Shown: in pieces, positions 1 to 8,282 of the stretch | Position numbering within the stretch: the stretch's first letter is position 1 | How the letters are laid out: each line of letters starts with the position of its first letter | Notes under the pieces: generated by a model | Databases searched by the model: none | Told to the model about the DNA's origin: nothing | The model's input: the letters and a program-made list of their open reading frames with translations, nothing else | Position numbers and translations under genes: made by a program | Assembly: GCA_028292485.1 (NCBI GenBank) | Contig: JAQGMG010000003.1 | Coordinates: forward strand, 1 to 64,000 | Length of the DNA stretch: 64,000 nt | From: Rhodocyclales bacterium | GTDB lineage: Bacteria; Pseudomonadota; Gammaproteobacteria; Burkholderiales; Rhodocyclaceae | Direction of reading: 5' to 3'

Positions 1-3000
1 CAGTCACGCTTGGCGCAGAGGCGGTCAAGGTCACCGTCGTCGCATCGCTGTCATCCACAACGTTGGTGCTGACCGTGCTGCTTGTCGTCAGTGCCTCATA
101 GCTGCCACCTGTTGTACCTGATATGCCAACGGCAAGTGCCTGTGTGCCTTGCACATAGACATCATCGGCCCGCACGGCGAACGGTGCGCTGTTGGCAGTA
201 GAGGCGCCGACTGGAATCGTGATGGTCTGGCCATTCGACAAGGTCACGACCAGTGGTGCGCCGGTGACCGCATTGTTGACTGTGGCCGTATATACGACGC
301 TGCCGCCTTCAGTCACCGATGCTGCCGAGGCAGTCAAGGTAACGGTTGTCGCGTCTGCATCATCGACGACATTCGTGCTGACGCTGCTCGTGGTTGTCAG
401 CGTTTCGTAGCTGCCCCCCGCTGTGCCGGATATGCCAACGGCAATTGCTTGCGTGCCTTGCGCATAGACATCATCGGCCCGCACGGCGAACGGTGTGCTG
501 TTGGCGGTGGAGGCACCAACCGGAATCGTGATGGTCTGACCATTGGAGAGTGTGACCACCAATGGCGAACCGGTAACCGCATTATTCACCGTAGCGGTGT
601 AGGTAATCGAGCCCCCCTCCGTCACGCTCGGAGCCGAGGCGGTAAGCGTCACGGTCGTCGCATCACTATCATCGACCACGTTGGTGCTGACCGTGCTTGT
701 GGTGGTGAGCGCTTCGTAGTTGCCTCCGGTCGTACCGGATATGCCAACCGCAAGTGCCTGTGTGCCTTGCACATAGACATCATCAGCACGCACCGTGAAA
801 GGCGCGCTGTTCGCTGTCGTGGTGCCGACGGGAATTGTTATGGTCTGACCATTGGAGAGCGTCACCACCAGGGGCGAGCCGGTCACGGCATTGGTCACTG
901 TGGCCGTGTAAGTGATGCTGCCACCTTCGGTGACGCTCGCTGCAGAAGCAGTCAGCGTTACGACGGTAGCGTCTGCATCATCTACAACGTTGGTGTTGAC
1001 GGTGCTCGTCGTTGTCAGCGCTTCGTAGTTGCCGCCGGTCGTACCGGAAATGCCGACAGCAAGTGTTTGCGTGCCTTGCACGTAAGCCTCGTCAGCGCGC
1101 ACGGCGAACGGCGTGCTATTGGCGGTGGACGCGCCAACCGGAATCGTGATGGTCTGGCCGTTGCTCAGTGTCACCACCAGAGGAGCGCCAGTTACTGCGT
1201 TATTGACCGTAGCGGTGTAGGTGACCGTGCCGCCTTCCGTTACCGATGCTGCAGAGGCTGTCAGCGTTACGCTCGTGGCATCTGCATCATCGACGACATT
1301 GGTGCTGACGGTGCTGGTTGTGGTCAGTGTTTCGTAGTTGCCGCCCGAAGTGGCACTGATACCGACGTTCAAAGTCTGCGTGCCTTGCACGTAGACATCA
1401 TCACCACGCACTGCAAATGGCGTGCTGTTGCCGGTGGATGCCCCGACCGGAATCGTGATGGTCTGACCGTTCGACAAAGTCACGACCAGCGGTGAGCCGG
1501 TAACAACATTGCTCACAGTGGCGGTGTAAGTGATTGAGCCGCCCTCTGTAACGCTTGGTGCGGAGGCCGTAAGCGTCACCGTCGTCGCATCGCTGTCATC
1601 GACAACGTTCGTACTTACGGTGCTGGTCGTGGTGAGCGCTTCGTAATTGCCACCAGCTGCGCCGGATATGCCGACAGCAAGTGTCTGCGTGCCTTGTACA
1701 TAGGCATCATCAGCACGCACGGCGAACGGCACGCCATTGGCTGTGGAGGCACCGACCGGGATAGTGATGGTCTGGCCGTTCGTGAGCGTGACGACCAGCG
1801 GCGAACCGGTCACTGCACTGCTGACCGTGGCGGTGTAGGTAATGCTGCCGCCTTCAGCCACACTCGCCGCAGAGGCGCTGAGCGTAATGCTGGTGGCATC
1901 TATCGTGTCTGTGATGCTGGTTGTTGCCGCTGTCGGGTCGATCGAAACGGCAATGCCGCCACCACTGGAGCTACTGATGGTGGCAGAGACGCTGGTCGGA
2001 TCGATATAGACATCATCGCTGGCAGCCAGGGGCACACTGGTACTGCCCGAAAATGCGCCGGCGGCAATGCTGATCGTGGCGCCATTGGAGAGCGTCACCG
2101 TCATCGGTGCCACCGGTGCCTGCGTCAGCGTGGCGGTGTAGACGATGGTTCCACCGGCTTCGCTCAGTGTGGGTGTAGCCGACAGGCTCAATGTCGAGAT
2201 GTCGTCGTCGACAATGCCGGTGTTGACCGAACCGCCTGCACCCGGCGACGCGAGCACCAGGTTTTCGAAGTTGCCGCCCGAGAATGAGGCCAGTGCTACG
2301 GTAAAGTTTTCAGCGCCTTCTGCCAGTGCGTCGTTGATCGTGGCAATGTTGAAATTGGCGCTGCTTGCTCCGGCCGGAATGGTGACAGTCGTCACTCCCG
2401 TGAAGTCGACGCCATTCGCAGCAGTGCCGCTGTAACTCAGGGTGACGGTGATCGCCGTGCTTGTCGTACTCGTCAGGCTGACGGTATAGCCGGCGGTACC
2501 GCCTTCGACCACACTGGCCGCGCCGGACAGTGTCATGGTGGTGATGTCGCTGTCATCAACCACATTGGTATTGACGGTGCTGGTGGTGGTAATCGCTTCG
2601 TAATTGCCACCTGCTGTACCGGAAATGCCCACGGTCAGCGGCTGCGAGCCTTGCACCTCGACATCGTCGGCTCGTACGGCAAAGGCTGCGCTGTTGGCAC
2701 TCGTCGCGCCGACCGGGATCGTGATGGTTTGTCCGTTGGACAACGAGACCACGAGAGGGCTACCAGTGACCGCATTGCCGACCGTGGCGGTATAGACAAT
2801 CGAACCACCCTCGGTGACCGTCGCTGCAGAAGTGCTGAGCGTCACTGTCGTGGCATCTGCATCGTCGACGACATTGGTGCTCACGGTACTCGTGGTGGTG
2901 AGCGCTTCGTAGCCGCCGCCGGACGTGGCGCTTATGCCGACGCTGACGACGTCCGTGCCTTGTACATAGGCGTCATCGGCACGTACTGGCACGGGCGCGC

Positions 3001-5851
3001 TGTTGGCCGAAGTAGAGCCGACCGGAATCGTGATGGAGGCTCCGTTGGAGAGCGTCACGACGAGCGGCGAACCCGTAACCGGATTGCCGACCGTGGCGGT
3101 GTAAGTGATCGATCCGCCTTCGGTGACGGAGGCGGCTGAAGCGGTCAGCGTGACCGTCGTGGCATCTGCATCATCGACCACGTTGGTGCTGACGGTGCTG
3201 GTCGTCGTGAGCGCTTCGTAGTTGCCACCCGTTGTGCCGGATATGCCAACGGCAATTGCCTGAGTGCCTTGCACGTAGACATCGTCAGCCCGCACGGTGA
3301 ACGGTGCGCTGTTGGCGGTGGAGGCACCGACCGGGATGGTGATGGTCTGGCCGTTCGACAAAGTCACAACCAGTGGTGAGCCTGTGACAGCGTTATTCAC
3401 GCTGGCGGTGTAGGTGATCGAACCACCTTCGGTCACGCTCGGTGCCGAGGCGGTGAGCGTCACGGTCGTCGCATCACTATCATCGACCACGTTGGTGCTG
3501 ACGGTGCTGGTCGTTGTCAGGGTTTCATAGTTGCCGCCTGCCGTACCGGAAATGCCCACAGCAAGTGTCTGTGTGCCCTGTACGTAAGCCTCATCGGCGC
3601 GCACCGCGAATGGTGCGCTGTTGGCGGTGGAGGCGCCGACCGGAATCGTGATCGTCTGGCCATTGGAGAGCGTGACTACAAGTGGCGAGCCGGTGACAGC
3701 GTTGTTCACCGTGGCGGTGTACGTGACCGTGCCGCCTTCAGTAACCGACGCTGCAGAGGCAGTGAGCGTAACCGTTGTCGCATCCGCATCATCGACCACA
3801 TTCGTGCTGACGGTGCTGGTCGTCGTGAGCGTTTCGTAGTTGCCACCCGCCGTGCCTGAAATGCCGACGGCAAGCGCCTGTGTGCCTTGCGCATAGACGT
3901 CGTCTGCACGTACGGCGAAAGGCACGCTGTTGGCAGTGGAGGCACCAACCGGAATCGTGATGGTCTGACCATTGGATAGCGTGACCACCAGCGGCGAACC
4001 GGTCACTGCGTTATTGACAGTGGCGGTGTAGGTGACCGTGCCGCCTTCAGTTACCGACGCTGCAGAGGCAGTGAGCGTAACCGTTGTCGCGTCAGCGTCA
4101 TCCACAACGTTGATGCTGACAGTGCTCGTTGTCGTCAGGGCCTCGTAGTTGCCACCGGCTGTGCCGGAAATGCCCACGGCAAGCGCCTGCGTGCCTTGCG
4201 CATAGACGTCGTCTGCGCGTACGGCGAACGGCGCGCTGTTGGCGGTAGAGGCACCGACCGGGATGGTGATGGTCTGGCCGTTGGAAAGCGTGACTACCAG
4301 CGGCGAGCCAGTTACTGCGTTATTGACGGTGGCGGTGTAGGTTACGGAGCCGCCTTCAGTCACGCTCGGGGCAGAGGCCGTGAGCGTAATGCTGCTGGCA
4401 TCTACGGTATCGGTGACACTTGTTGTGGCTGGCGTCGGATTGGCGACCAGGTTTTCGAAGTTGCCACCCGTGGTGCCGCTGATGAAAGCCGAGACTGAGC
4501 CTGCATCGACGTAGACGTCATCAGACGGCGCTGCCACCGAGACAGTGCCGGAGGTCGTACCGGCAGCGATATTGATCGTCGCTCCGTTGGACAGCGTGAC
4601 TGTCAGCGGCGTGGCTGCTGCATTCGACAGCGTGGCGGTATAGACAATGTTGCCGCCTTCTGCGACTGACGGAGAAGCGGACAATGCCAATGTCGTAACA
4701 TCGGAGTCATCGGTGATTGTTGTGATCGCTGGTGTGCTGCTGGCGACGAGGTTTTCGAAATTGCCGCCGGAGACTGTGCTGATCGTGGCGGAAACGGAGC
4801 TTCCACCGGCATACACGTCATCCGGAGCGGTGCTGCTTACCGAGCCGCTGGAGCTGCCCACCGGAATCGTAATTGTCTGGCCGTTGGAAAGCGTCACGCT
4901 TACCGGGCTGCCGGTGACCGGTGCGGTAAGACTTGCCGTATAGGTAATGACACCGCTTTCCGCGGTACTGGGCGTCGCCGTCAATGCAACGGTGGTCGTG
5001 TCGGCATCATCGCGCACCACTGTGGAGATGGGGCTGCCGAGCGTGTAGGCAGACAGGCTTCCACCCGAGGCTGAGGAAATACCCACGGTAATCGTGTCGT
5101 CTGCGTGCTTGTAAACGTCGTCCGCGCGCACGGCAACCGGTGCGCTGCTGCCACTGCTGGCGCCAACTGGAATGGTGACCGTAAGGCCCGAGCTGAGCGT
5201 GATAACGAGAGGTGAGCCGCTTACCGGGGTGCCGGCTGTCACGGTGTAAACAATGCTGCCACCTTCGCTCACCGCACCTGCGGCGCTCAGCACCAGGCTC
5301 TCGGGAGGCGGGGGCGTCGTGGTGGAGGAAACGGCCGCGTCCGATAGCAAATCGTCGCCGCCACCCAGAGCAGGGCGAAGCGTGTCGGTCTGGGCTGCGC
5401 CGGTTGCGCCGTCGAAGTTCGTGGCTGCTACGCCCTCAACAATGCGCAGCAAGCGCACGAAGCCGTGACCGCTGTCGGTACCCCCGGCGATCAGGCCGGC
5501 CTCTGCAGGCTCGACTGCGGCGAAAGGATCCTGGCCGGCATTGAGGGCGGCGATAACGCGATCGGCATCCGTGTCGAGCGGCAGGATCGCCGCTTCGGAC
5601 TTGTCCGGAGCGCTTTGGCCAAGCACATCCTGGTCGGCAACGACGGTGCGGTCCGGACCGATGTCTACCGGCGCGCCGTTGGGTCGCGCAAGTTCCACGT
5701 GAGTGTCATGGCCGGTAATGATGATATCGCCGGCGTTGATGTGATCGCCCGGCTTGAGCGCAACCAAAGTGCCATCGGGCAGCTTGAGCCAGGCGTTACC
5801 TTCGATGCGTTGAATGGTGCCTTGCAGTTGCGGGTTGTTCATTTCGGCCAT
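1..5851 (-). CDS. LapA-like giant surface adhesin, N-terminal retention module plus Ig-like repeats (partial, C-terminus beyond window)
   Basis: The minus-strand frame from the ATG at 5851 stays open to the left edge (1950 complete codons). Residues 1-150 resemble the retention module of LapA/BapA-type adhesins, which holds the protein in the outer membrane until a LapG-type protease cuts it: a hydrophobic beta-rich start with the phrase LPDGTLVALKPGD near 24-36, then a Gly-rich stretch ending GHGFVRLLRIVE near 128-139. From about residue 185 come at least 17 Ig-like repeats of about 100 residues with the recurring core VTLSNGQTITIPVG and ADDVY. The start is chosen because GGAG lies about 9 nt upstream. 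An in-frame ATG three codons later is an alternative. The three upstream genes on the same strand encode a dedicated type I exporter and a regulator. The expected C-terminal RTX/secretion signal lies outside the window. Confidence 0.9.
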   Translation of the reverse strand, partial: MAEMNNPQLQGTIQRIEGNAWLKLPDGTLVALKPGDHINAGDIIITGHDTHVELARPNGAPVDIGPDRTVVADQDVLGQSAPDKSEAAILPLDTDADRVIAALNAGQDPFAAVEPAEAGLIAGGTDSGHGFVRLLRIVEGVAATNFDGATGAAQTDTLRPALGGGDDLLSDAAVSSTTTPPPPESLVLSAAGAVSEGGSIVYTVTAGTPVSGSPLVITLSSGLTVTIPVGASSGSSAPVAVRADDVYKHADDTITVGISSASGGSLSAYTLGSPISTVVRDDADTTTVALTATPSTAESGVITYTASLTAPVTGSPVSVTLSNGQTITIPVGSSSGSVSSTAPDDVYAGGSSVSATISTVSGGNFENLVASSTPAITTITDDSDVTTLALSASPSVAEGGNIVYTATLSNAAATPLTVTLSNGATINIAAGTTSGTVSVAAPSDDVYVDAGSVSAFISGTTGGNFENLVANPTPATTSVTDTVDASSITLTASAPSVTEGGSVTYTATVNNAVTGSPLVVTLSNGQTITIPVGASTANSAPFAVRADDVYAQGTQALAVGISGTAGGNYEALTTTSTVSINVVDDADATTVTLTASAASVTEGGTVTYTATVNNAVTGSPLVVTLSNGQTITIPVGASTANSVPFAVRADDVYAQGTQALAVGISGTAGGNYETLTTTSTVSTNVVDDADATTVTLTASAASVTEGGTVTYTATVNNAVTGSPLVVTLSNGQTITIPVGASTANSAPFAVRADEAYVQGTQTLAVGISGTAGGNYETLTTTSTVSTNVVDDSDATTVTLTASAPSVTEGGSITYTASVNNAVTGSPLVVTLSNGQTITIPVGASTANSAPFTVRADDVYVQGTQAIAVGISGTTGGNYEALTTTSTVSTNVVDDADATTVTLTASAASVTEGGSITYTATVGNPVTGSPLVVTLSNGASITIPVGSTSANSAPVPVRADDAYVQGTDVVSVGISATSGGGYEALTTTSTVSTNVVDDADATTVTLSTSAATVTEGGSIVYTATVGNAVTGSPLVVSLSNGQTITIPVGATSANSAAFAVRADDVEVQGSQPLTVGISGTAGGNYEAITTTSTVNTNVVDDSDITTMTLSGAASVVEGGTAGYTVSLTSTTSTAITVTLSYSGTAANGVDFTGVTTVTIPAGASSANFNIATINDALAEGAENFTVALASFSGGNFENLVLASPGAGGSVNTGIVDDDISTLSLSATPTLSEAGGTIVYTATLTQAPVAPMTVTLSNGATISIAAGAFSGSTSVPLAASDDVYIDPTSVSATISSSSGGGIAVSIDPTAATTSITDTIDATSITLSASAASVAEGGSITYTATVSSAVTGSPLVVTLTNGQTITIPVGASTANGVPFAVRADDAYVQGTQTLAVGISGAAGGNYEALTTTSTVSTNVVDDSDATTVTLTASAPSVTEGGSITYTATVSNVVTGSPLVVTLSNGQTITIPVGASTGNSTPFAVRGDDVYVQGTQTLNVGISATSGGNYETLTTTSTVSTNVVDDADATSVTLTASAASVTEGGTVTYTATVNNAVTGAPLVVTLSNGQTITIPVGASTANSTPFAVRADEAYVQGTQTLAVGISGTTGGNYEALTTTSTVNTNVVDDADATVVTLTASAASVTEGGSITYTATVTNAVTGSPLVVTLSNGQTITIPVGTTTANSAPFTVRADDVYVQGTQALAVGISGTTGGNYEALTTTSTVSTNVVDDSDATTVTLTASAPSVTEGGSITYTATVNNAVTGSPLVVTLSNGQTITIPVGASTANSTPFAVRADDVYAQGTQAIAVGISGTAGGSYETLTTTSSVSTNVVDDADATTVTLTASAASVTEGGSVVYTATVNNAVTGAPLVVTLSNGQTITIPVGASTANSAPFAVRADDVYVQGTQALAVGISGTTGGSYEALTTSSTVSTNVVDDSDATTVTLTASAPSVT

Positions 5852-6064
5852 GGTGGCTAGCTCCAGCGAGTATTGGGTGGGATTCTCCGGTTCGCCGGGC
5901 TGGCAAAAAAAGGAGTCCCCGCACTTTTAACGGTCTATGGCACGGAAGACTAAAGAGAAGCGCATGGCGGCGCATCGTACCCAGGTACAGGTAGGGTTTA
6001 CAGTTTGGCGGGGGTGTGTGCGGGAACGTGACTTTCATCACGGGTGGGAGGCCTGCTGGCAAGC

Positions 6065-6151
6065 CGTCATTCCCGCGAAAGCGGGAATCCACCTCACTGT
6101 ACAAGAGTGCTTATCACGTAGAAGTGGATTCCCGCTTTCGCGGGAATGACG
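6065..6151. repeat. REPIN-like inverted pair of palindromic repeats, copy 1
   Basis: Two 28-bp units, each containing the palindrome ATTCCCGC..GCGGGAAT, face each other at 6065-6092 and 6124-6151, so the 87-bp element can fold into one long hairpin. The same unit occurs inverted and paired at 14950-15030, and part of the spacer (CACTTCTACGTG, read on the minus strand here) is shared. It lies in the 374-bp gap between the adhesin and the regulator gene. Apart from this element and the presumed adhesin promoter I see no gene in that gap. Similar short units are widespread in Neisseria (dRS3) and other proteobacteria; that comparison is from memory. Confidence 0.85.
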
Positions 6152-6225
6152 TCTAAAGAGGTAGTGCGTGATGGGAGAGATCGGACTGCCTGGCATCGCT
6201 TAGGCGCAATGCAATGACAAGGCTC

Positions 6226-6903
6226 TTACTTCACGCCGTGGACCTTCAACGCCAGCTGCAAGCGGTCAGCAACGTCCAGCTTGTCGAAGATCGAAGTAAG
6301 GTGCGCCTTCACAGTACGTTCGGTAATGCCCAGTACTTCGGCGATGCCGAGATTGGATGCGCCCTGTGCGGCCATGGTGGCGACTTCGAGCTCGCGTTCC
6401 GTGAGCAGCGCGCGCCATGCCTGTGTCGGGCTCGTGGCGATGCGCGCTGCAGTACCCTGGCCGGCATTTTCGTTTACATTGTGATTCACACCCTTGAGCA
6501 GACGCGTCAGCAAGCTGCGACCCACCCATAGCTCGCCGCTCGAGACCACTTCGACGACCTGACGCAGCGTTGCTTCATTTGCATAGGCATGACAATAGCC
6601 TGCTGCACCGACATCCATTGCGGCGATGCCTTCGTCATCCTGCGGCTGGCTGCTGAGGGCGATGATGGACAAGTGACCGGCCCAGGTGCGCCAGCGCGAA
6701 TCGCTCCATTCGGGGCGCTGCGGATGGGCAATGTCGACCATGACCAGGCTGCCCACGGGCAGGTTGTCCAGTTCGATCGGGCGGACGAGGCGCTGTGCAT
6801 TCCAGCGCCCATCGGCAAGCGCACCCATTTCGCGTATGCGATGAAACACCGTTTCATCGGCCGTGAAAATGTACAAGGCGGGTGTGTCCAGGCGCCGCAT
6901 CAT
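6226..6903 (-). CDS. LuxR/NarL-type response regulator with atypical receiver domain
   Basis: 225 residues. Residues 165-225 form a clear LuxR-type helix-turn-helix (LTERELEVATMAAQG, then ITERTVKAHL). Residues 8-135 look like a receiver domain: Asp57 in LVMVDIAH is placed as the phospho-acceptor, but the usual N-terminal acidic pair is replaced by FTADE, and the conserved Lys after GAAGY is absent (GAAGYCHAYAN). Phosphorylation by a standard histidine kinase is therefore doubtful. The start ATG overlaps the stop of the HlyD gene by 4 nt, implying translational coupling with the exporter, and the adhesin gene follows on the same strand. It probably controls adhesin or exporter expression (inference). 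No sensor kinase is adjacent. Confidence 0.85.
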   Translation of the reverse strand: MMRRLDTPALYIFTADETVFHRIREMGALADGRWNAQRLVRPIELDNLPVGSLVMVDIAHPQRPEWSDSRWRTWAGHLSIIALSSQPQDDEGIAAMDVGAAGYCHAYANEATLRQVVEVVSSGELWVGRSLLTRLLKGVNHNVNENAGQGTAARIATSPTQAWRALLTERELEVATMAAQGASNLGIAEVLGITERTVKAHLTSIFDKLDVADRLQLALKVHGVK

Positions 6904-8282
6904 CTTTCTGTCATGGCGTTGGAGCGGGCGCGCAGCACCGGTTTCAGCAGATAGGACAGAATGGATTTCTTGCCGGTCAGGATGTCTACTTCAGCAACCA
7001 TGCCGGGGATGATCGGCAACTTCTGTTTGCCCAGTTCGGTGCTGACGGTGCGAACACGGACGATGTAAAAGGCGTTGCCTTTTTCGTCAGCAATGGTGTC
7101 GGCACCAATGTGTTCCAGCGTGGCTTCGAGGCCACCATAGATGGAAAAGTCGTAGGCCGTGAATTTCACAAGTGCCGTCTGACCCGGCCGCAGGAAGGCG
7201 ATGTCGCGTGGTGCGACCCTGGCCTCAAGCAACAGGGCGTCGTCGCTTGGCACAATGGCGATGACTTCCTTGCCGGGCTGCACGACGCCACCGACCGTAT
7301 TGACCAGCAACTGCTTGACCGTGCCATTGACGGGCGAGCGGATGTCCGACTGTTTGACACGGTCGGCGAGGCCGACGCTGCCTTCGGTCAGGCGAGAGAG
7401 TTTTGCCACGGTCTCGGAAAGCTCGGTACGCGCCTGGTTGCGGAAATTGAGTTCGACTTCCTGGATCTTGCGCTGCGCTTCGGCCATGGCCGACTGGATG
7501 CGCGGAATCTGCGCGCTGGCCGAATCGCGTTCGCCCTTGTAGCGCGCTACTTCGCGTTCCAGGCGCAATAGTTCGACTTCAGAGACGGCTCCTGACTTGA
7601 ACAGCGGTCGCGTCTTGTCGAGCTCTGCTTGTGTCAGATCGAGCCCCTGGGAGGCACTGTCGTGACGCACTCTCATCTCGGCCAGTTCCTGGCCACGCTG
7701 CGTCAATTGCTGGCGTGCGATGCCGATATTGGCATCGAGCTCCGAGCGTTTGGACTCGTACAGGAAGCGTTCCTGGTTCACGTTTTCGGGCGCTTGCGAT
7801 TGCACATCGGGAGGCGCCACGAACGGCGTGCCTTCGGCCAGTGCACGCAGCCGCGAAGCCTTGGCCTGCAGCGACAGATAGTCGGCGCGATTCTCATTGA
7901 GCGAAGAAACCGAGCGTGTCGGGTCGATCTTCAGCAGGATATCGCCGGCTTTGACCAGTTGGCCTTCCTTGACGCGGATTTCCTCGACGATACCGCCGTC
8001 CAGACTCTGCAGAATCTGTATCTGGCGCGAGGGAATGACCTTGCCTTCACCGCGTGTGACTTCATCGAGCTGGGCCAGGGCTGCCCACACGATCATCACC
8101 AGCAGGAACAGGCATGCTGTCCATATCGCAATGCGCGCGCCGCGTGGCGTCTGCTCGTTGATGGCCCAGTCTGCATCCGCTTCGAAATCGTCTTCCGGAT
8201 AGCTGGCCATCTGCTCGGTCCGTGACATGAATCTGTCATAGGCGGCTGAAAAGCGCTGGTAGATGTTGCGCAGGATGCTCAT
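6900..8282 (-). CDS. HlyD-family type I secretion periplasmic adaptor (LapC-like)
   Basis: 460 residues. There is a cytoplasmic N-terminus, one membrane segment near residues 52-73 (IAIWTACLFLLVMIVWAALAQ), then the adaptor core: a lipoyl-like half around DEVTRGEGKVIPS, a long coiled-coil region (about 120-300) and a C-terminal beta-barrel part around DIRSPVNGTVKQL and PGMVAEVDILTG. These are the standard parts of HlyD/LapC proteins, which bridge the inner-membrane ABC exporter and an outer-membrane TolC-like channel. The gene overlaps the ABC exporter gene (8279-8282) and the regulator gene (6900-6903) by 4 nt each. No TolC homologue is in the window. The likely substrate is the LapA-like adhesin. 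Confidence 0.93.
   Translation of the reverse strand: MSILRNIYQRFSAAYDRFMSRTEQMASYPEDDFEADADWAINEQTPRGARIAIWTACLFLLVMIVWAALAQLDEVTRGEGKVIPSRQIQILQSLDGGIVEEIRVKEGQLVKAGDILLKIDPTRSVSSLNENRADYLSLQAKASRLRALAEGTPFVAPPDVQSQAPENVNQERFLYESKRSELDANIGIARQQLTQRGQELAEMRVRHDSASQGLDLTQAELDKTRPLFKSGAVSEVELLRLEREVARYKGERDSASAQIPRIQSAMAEAQRKIQEVELNFRNQARTELSETVAKLSRLTEGSVGLADRVKQSDIRSPVNGTVKQLLVNTVGGVVQPGKEVIAIVPSDDALLLEARVAPRDIAFLRPGQTALVKFTAYDFSIYGGLEATLEHIGADTIADEKGNAFYIVRVRTVSTELGKQKLPIIPGMVAEVDILTGKKSILSYLLKPVLRARSNAMTER

Noticed and set aside
149..5860. Long plus-strand open frames over the adhesin gene
   Set aside because: They repeat with the 303-bp period and are the antisense image of the Ig-like repeats. 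Their translations have no protein-like character.
5852..6225. Short open frames over the first REPIN element
   Set aside because: They translate the palindromic repeat (VIPAKAGIH type), a common annotation artefact.
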